Assembly: GCA_024276675.1 (NCBI GenBank)
Contig: JAJRWT010000032.1
Location: forward strand, 124,001-188,000
DNA length: 64,000 nucleotides
Source: Myxococcota bacterium
Lineage (GTDB): Bacteria; Myxococcota_A; UBA796; JAFGLY01
Reading direction: 5' to 3'
Positions 61,387 to 64,000 of the stretch are shown in pieces. The notes beneath the pieces are model-generated. The model saw only the letters and a program-made list of their open reading frames with translations. It was not told where the DNA came from and did no database searches. The number at the start of each line of letters is the position of its first letter. Within the stretch, counting starts at the first letter, position 1. Position numbers and translations under genes: made by a program.

Positions 61387-62141
61387 CAAGTCATTCGAAA
61401 CAAAAAGACAGCCGACCTGCCGACTGGATGGAAGCCGGCAGGCTTGCAGAACTGGGCCTCTTGGCAGCTTCGTTGGTTCACGAGCTGAAGCAGCCGCTCT
61501 TTGCCGTGAAAGCCATTCTCCAACTGGCTGAGGCAGAAGCCAATGGCGCGGGGCTCCATTCCAGGCTGAACATCCTCATGGAACAGGTCAAGAACATGGA
61601 GGGCATCATCCATGCCTACGATGGCATGGCGCAGAGACCCAGGGACAGCGCAGAAACCTACCACCCCATCACCTATATTCAAACGGCTTGCAGTACACTC
61701 GCCCACAGGGCAGGCCGCATGGGGACCACCATCGAACTCCACGTGGATCCCGACCTGCCAGTGCTGAACGGAAGCTCATTGGCGTTTCAACAAGTCCTGA
61801 TCAACCTGCTGCAAAATGCCCTGGACGCCACATCCAACGGCAGCAATCCCAGAATTGTACTCATCGCCCGCAGTGTAGACGGCTACCTGGAGATATCCCT
61901 CAACGACAATGGTAGCGGCGTTCTACCACGCGACAGGGAGCGGGTCTTCGAGCCCTTCTTCACCACCAAGCCACCTGGCCGAGGAACCGGCCTGGGACTC
62001 GCCATTGCCCGAGAACTCGTGAACAAGGCGGGCGGCAGCATCGAGATCGCCAGTGAGGGCAACGGAACACAAGTACTCGTTCGCTATCCCGGCGCAGTTC
62101 AGGATACTCCTGGGTATCTCGACGCCACAGGAAACACGTGA
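61383..62141 (+). CDS. Soluble histidine kinase (HisKA-HATPase)
   Basis: 252 residues from GTG 61383, overlapping the lipoprotein stop (GTGA). There is no input domain: the protein begins almost directly with a HisKA helix carrying His33 (LLAASLVHELKQPLFAVKAI) and has a full HATPase domain: N-box QVLINLLQNALDA, G1 LNDNGSGVLP, F-box FFTTKP and G2 RGTGLGLAIARELV. The catalytic set is complete, in contrast to the membrane kinase encoded earlier in this cluster. It may phosphorylate the receiver domain of the hybrid kinase or an unlinked regulator. A TPR gene follows 16 bases downstream. Confidence 0.85.
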   Translation: MTSHSKQKDSRPADWMEAGRLAELGLLAASLVHELKQPLFAVKAILQLAEAEANGAGLHSRLNILMEQVKNMEGIIHAYDGMAQRPRDSAETYHPITYIQTACSTLAHRAGRMGTTIELHVDPDLPVLNGSSLAFQQVLINLLQNALDATSNGSNPRIVLIARSVDGYLEISLNDNGSGVLPRDRERVFEPFFTTKPPGRGTGLGLAIARELVNKAGGSIEIASEGNGTQVLVRYPGAVQDTPGYLDATGNT

Positions 62142-62157
62142 TCTCGGGGAACACACG

Positions 62158-62745
62158 ATGCCACACACTCCCAAAACCCGGTCCCCCAGGCTTCCACCAT
62201 TGAGCACCGCCGAAGAAGAAGCACAGTCCCAAACGAACCAGGGCGAAGACTTTCCTTCCATACTATCAGAGGATCCGGAGCTTCACCTGGAGTCCCTGGG
62301 AGAGCGCTTCATGCAGGCTCTGGACTTGATCCGGAATGCACAGATTGAAGAGGCTCGGGAAGCCCTCCGGGAAATATTGGCGACAGAACCCCGACTGCCG
62401 GAGCCCAGGATCGAGCTGGCTCGAATCTTTCTCCAGGAAGGTGACCTGGAACAAGCAGAAGCCCAGGCCCGGATTTCACTGGAGCTGCTGGAAAAGGGCG
62501 GGCGATGGAATCTTGATATTTCCATGGCATCCATGATGGGACTGGCCCACGGGCTGTTGGCCGAAGCCATTCGCCAGAAATCTGAAAGCGATGCAATAGT
62601 CATGCATGATCCGCAGCAGATCTGGGAGTTGACCCGCCAGGCCTATCACCACTTCAAGCGAGCAGCAGACCTGGATCCGGATAACGAGCACGCAAGATAC
62701 TATGCCTTCCACCTGGGTCTCGAGATCTCGCAGCCAGTGCACTGA
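62158..62745 (+). CDS. Small TPR protein ending the cluster
   Basis: 195 residues from ATG 62158, which has a GGGGA site. An N-terminal low-complexity stretch of about 45 residues is followed by TPR-like hairpins (AQIEEAREALREILATEPRLPEPRIELARIFLQEGDLEQAEAQARISLELLEKG, HHFKRAADLDPDNEHARYYAF). No signal peptide. It probably binds a cytoplasmic partner of the preceding kinase. It is the last gene of the seven-gene plus-strand cluster. Confidence 0.75.
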   Translation: MPHTPKTRSPRLPPLSTAEEEAQSQTNQGEDFPSILSEDPELHLESLGERFMQALDLIRNAQIEEAREALREILATEPRLPEPRIELARIFLQEGDLEQAEAQARISLELLEKGGRWNLDISMASMMGLAHGLLAEAIRQKSESDAIVMHDPQQIWELTRQAYHHFKRAADLDPDNEHARYYAFHLGLEISQPVH

Positions 62746-62765
62746 CAAGAACAGAGTCTCTGTCT

Positions 62766-62930
62766 AGTTCCCATCCGGAAAGTGCGGACCGAGCCGGAGC
62801 GAGTAGCTTTCGAGCCAGGTACGTCCGGGCAACCCGCCGGAATAGCAGCGCTATTTCAAGCGCTTGCCCGGGTGCGCCTGGCGAAGGAATGGGCCGCTCC
62901 TGCGATGGGAGCAGTTTCCGGATGGGAACT
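62766..62930. repeat. Dispersed palindromic element, copy 1 (best preserved)
   Basis: A 165-base imperfect palindrome. Its outer 16 bases, AGTTCCCATCCGGAAA, are present as a perfect inverted repeat at both ends, and most of the rest of the two arms (including TTTCGAGCCAGG on the left and the inverted CCTGGCGAAGG on the right) is also similar. The right half is the 3' end of mazG, which stops at 62851 inside the element. Related copies lie at 22930, 33652, 40962 and 54806. Confidence 0.7.
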
Positions 62931-63789
62931 GTCCAGCTTCCATCTGTTTTGCTTCCGTCCACAGTTCCTCCAGGACATCCAGCGGTTCTTCGTGGAGTGA
63001 CAAGCCCCGTCGCTCCGCCAGGGCTTCCAGGCGACGGAATCTTTTTTCGAAACGAACACTGGCAGCGCGCAGGGCGTCTTCCGGGCACAGCCCCAGAAAC
63101 CGCCCCATGTTGGCCAAGGCCAGCATTGCATCGCCATACTCATGGGCTATGGCCTGGGCCCGCCCCGAAGCGACTGCTTCGTCCAACTCCGCCAGTTCCT
63201 CGTCCACCTTGTGGCGGACTCCCTGGAGGTCGGGCCAATCGAAACCCACTCTACTGACCTTTTCACCCACTCGGGCCGCGCGGAGCAAGGCGGGCAGGGT
63301 TGGAGGGATCCCGTCCAACGAGGAACTATCATCCCCACGTTCCAAGGCCTTCTGCGCTTCCCACCAGGCGGATGATCCTGGTTGCGCCCCGGAGTTTCTG
63401 CTCCCGCCCGGTCCGGGACCCTGTTGGCACCCTCCAGAGGGGGCTTCGCGCTTCCCACCTCGTGCCGGTGGGCCGAACAGATTGGGATGCCGACGAACCA
63501 TCTTTGCGATGATCCCCCGTACAACCTGCTCCATGTCGTAATGCCCCGATTCATGAGCAATCTGGGCGTGAATGACGATATGAAAGAGCAAATCTCCCAG
63601 TTCGCTGCACTGGGCCTGGGCTGATCCTCGCTTCATTGCTTCCTGCACTTCATAGGCTTCTTCGATGAGGTAGGGCAGCAAGGAGCGATGTGTCTGGGCC
63701 CGATCCCATGGACAACCCACATCGCTCCGCAAACGGGCCACCAACTCTACCAACTCTTCCAGGGAGCAGCGGTTTCCAGGAACATTCAT
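62851..63789 (-). CDS. mazG: Nucleoside triphosphate pyrophosphohydrolase MazG, with C-terminal tail from a repeat
   Basis: 312 residues from ATG 63789, which has a GGAG site. It hydrolyses NTPs/dNTPs to NMPs, a house-cleaning enzyme. Seen: CPWDRAQTHRSLLPYLIEEAYEVQEAM with the metal-binding ExxE pattern, ELGDLLFHIVIHAQIAHESGHYD, and a second MazG half (KVDEELAELDEAVASGR...HEYGDAMLALANMGRFLG). The extra linker of about 55 residues between halves is Gly/Pro/Ser rich. The last ~27 residues (from GQFPSGNC) and the stop codon are encoded by the palindromic element, so the natural C-terminus has probably been replaced or extended. The longer frame upstream is not used. Confidence 0.88.
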   Translation of the reverse strand: MNVPGNRCSLEELVELVARLRSDVGCPWDRAQTHRSLLPYLIEEAYEVQEAMKRGSAQAQCSELGDLLFHIVIHAQIAHESGHYDMEQVVRGIIAKMVRRHPNLFGPPARGGKREAPSGGCQQGPGPGGSRNSGAQPGSSAWWEAQKALERGDDSSSLDGIPPTLPALLRAARVGEKVSRVGFDWPDLQGVRHKVDEELAELDEAVASGRAQAIAHEYGDAMLALANMGRFLGLCPEDALRAASVRFEKRFRRLEALAERRGLSLHEEPLDVLEELWTEAKQMEAGQFPSGNCSHRRSGPFLRQAHPGKRLK

Positions 63790-64000
63790 GGTTTCTCCGG
63801 CCCATGCGGGTTCAGGAAAGACAAGCTCGAACAGCCGGACAGCTTGCAGGGTCAGGAAGCGCCAGCCCAGGTAGGATGAGGATTGCGTTAGCTTGTCACA
63901 TGGCTTCGTCCCCCACAGTACTGCCACCTTTGCACACGGAGGGGTTATATCGCATTCAGAGTTAGTGTCCGGCGTGCAGCGAGTCGGCTCAAAGAACAGG
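63790..64000. other. Window end, nothing recognised
   Basis: The last 211 bases upstream of mazG should hold its promoter. I see no convincing coding frame or -35/-10 pair before the window ends. Confidence 0.4.

Noticed and set aside
1..64000. tRNA, rRNA, CRISPR arrays, prophage or toxin-antitoxin modules.
   Set aside because: None could be seen on either strand; motifs such as a T-loop GTTCGAATC occur only inside clear coding sequence.

Overview
The window is GC-rich, gene-dense DNA from a Gram-negative bacterium. It most resembles an environmental member of the Myxococcota or a related former deltaproteobacterial lineage. The grounds are a DAP-type peptidoglycan recycling ligase (Mpl), DsbD, a C-terminal Phe outer-membrane barrel, at least nine probable lipoproteins, two secreted proteins with MYXO-CTERM-like tails (Cys-rich linker, hydrophobic helix, Arg cluster), Thr/Asp/Gly-rich linkers, and many histidine kinases and TPR proteins. 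No rRNA, tRNA, CRISPR array, phage gene or insertion-sequence transposase was found. Initiation at TTG is unusually common, at six or more genes, several backed by a good Shine-Dalgarno sequence or a fixed N-terminus.

Layout. 1-13 kb: the tail of a COG2403-type GTPase gene; mpl with a kelch-type lipoprotein gene (minus); dsbD with a doubled N-terminal domain (plus); an unknown protein; a minus-strand operon of lipoprotein, family-2 glycosyltransferase and asparagine synthase-like amidotransferase; and a class I fumarase. 13-26 kb: two lipoproteins around a MeaB-type GTPase; a block of large secreted proteins (15.5-23 kb); and a three-gene zinc/manganese-type ABC importer behind a probable operator. 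26-35.6 kb: an SRPBCC-like protein, a divergent Lgt paralogue coupled to a GH39-like protein, a PRC-barrel protein, CoaC, an alpha/beta-hydrolase-fold protein lacking its nucleophile, a lipoprotein hydrolase and alanine racemase. 35.6-50.3 kb: a 1793-residue TPR protein, an ICMT-like methyltransferase, an ECF sigma/anti-sigma operon leading into a bactofilin-like membrane gene split by a stop codon, a DUF4340 protein, GrpE, TrmL, a mannose-1-phosphate guanylyltransferase and a lipoprotein with Asp-rich repeats. 50.8-62.7 kb: seven co-directional genes (receiver-kinase, degenerate sensor kinase, FecR protein, Ig/beta-barrel outer-membrane protein, Ig-repeat lipoprotein, soluble kinase, TPR protein), which look like an undescribed envelope signalling or adhesin system. 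62.8-64 kb: mazG.

The most unusual DNA-level signal is a family of roughly 130-220 bp imperfect palindromes. They occur between genes near 22.93, 33.65, 40.96, 54.81 and 62.77 kb. They look like a dispersed MITE- or REP-like element. One copy supplies the C-terminus and stop codon of mazG, and another probably does the same for a MYXO-CTERM-like protein. All functional calls come from reading the sequence and from family knowledge; no database search was run.
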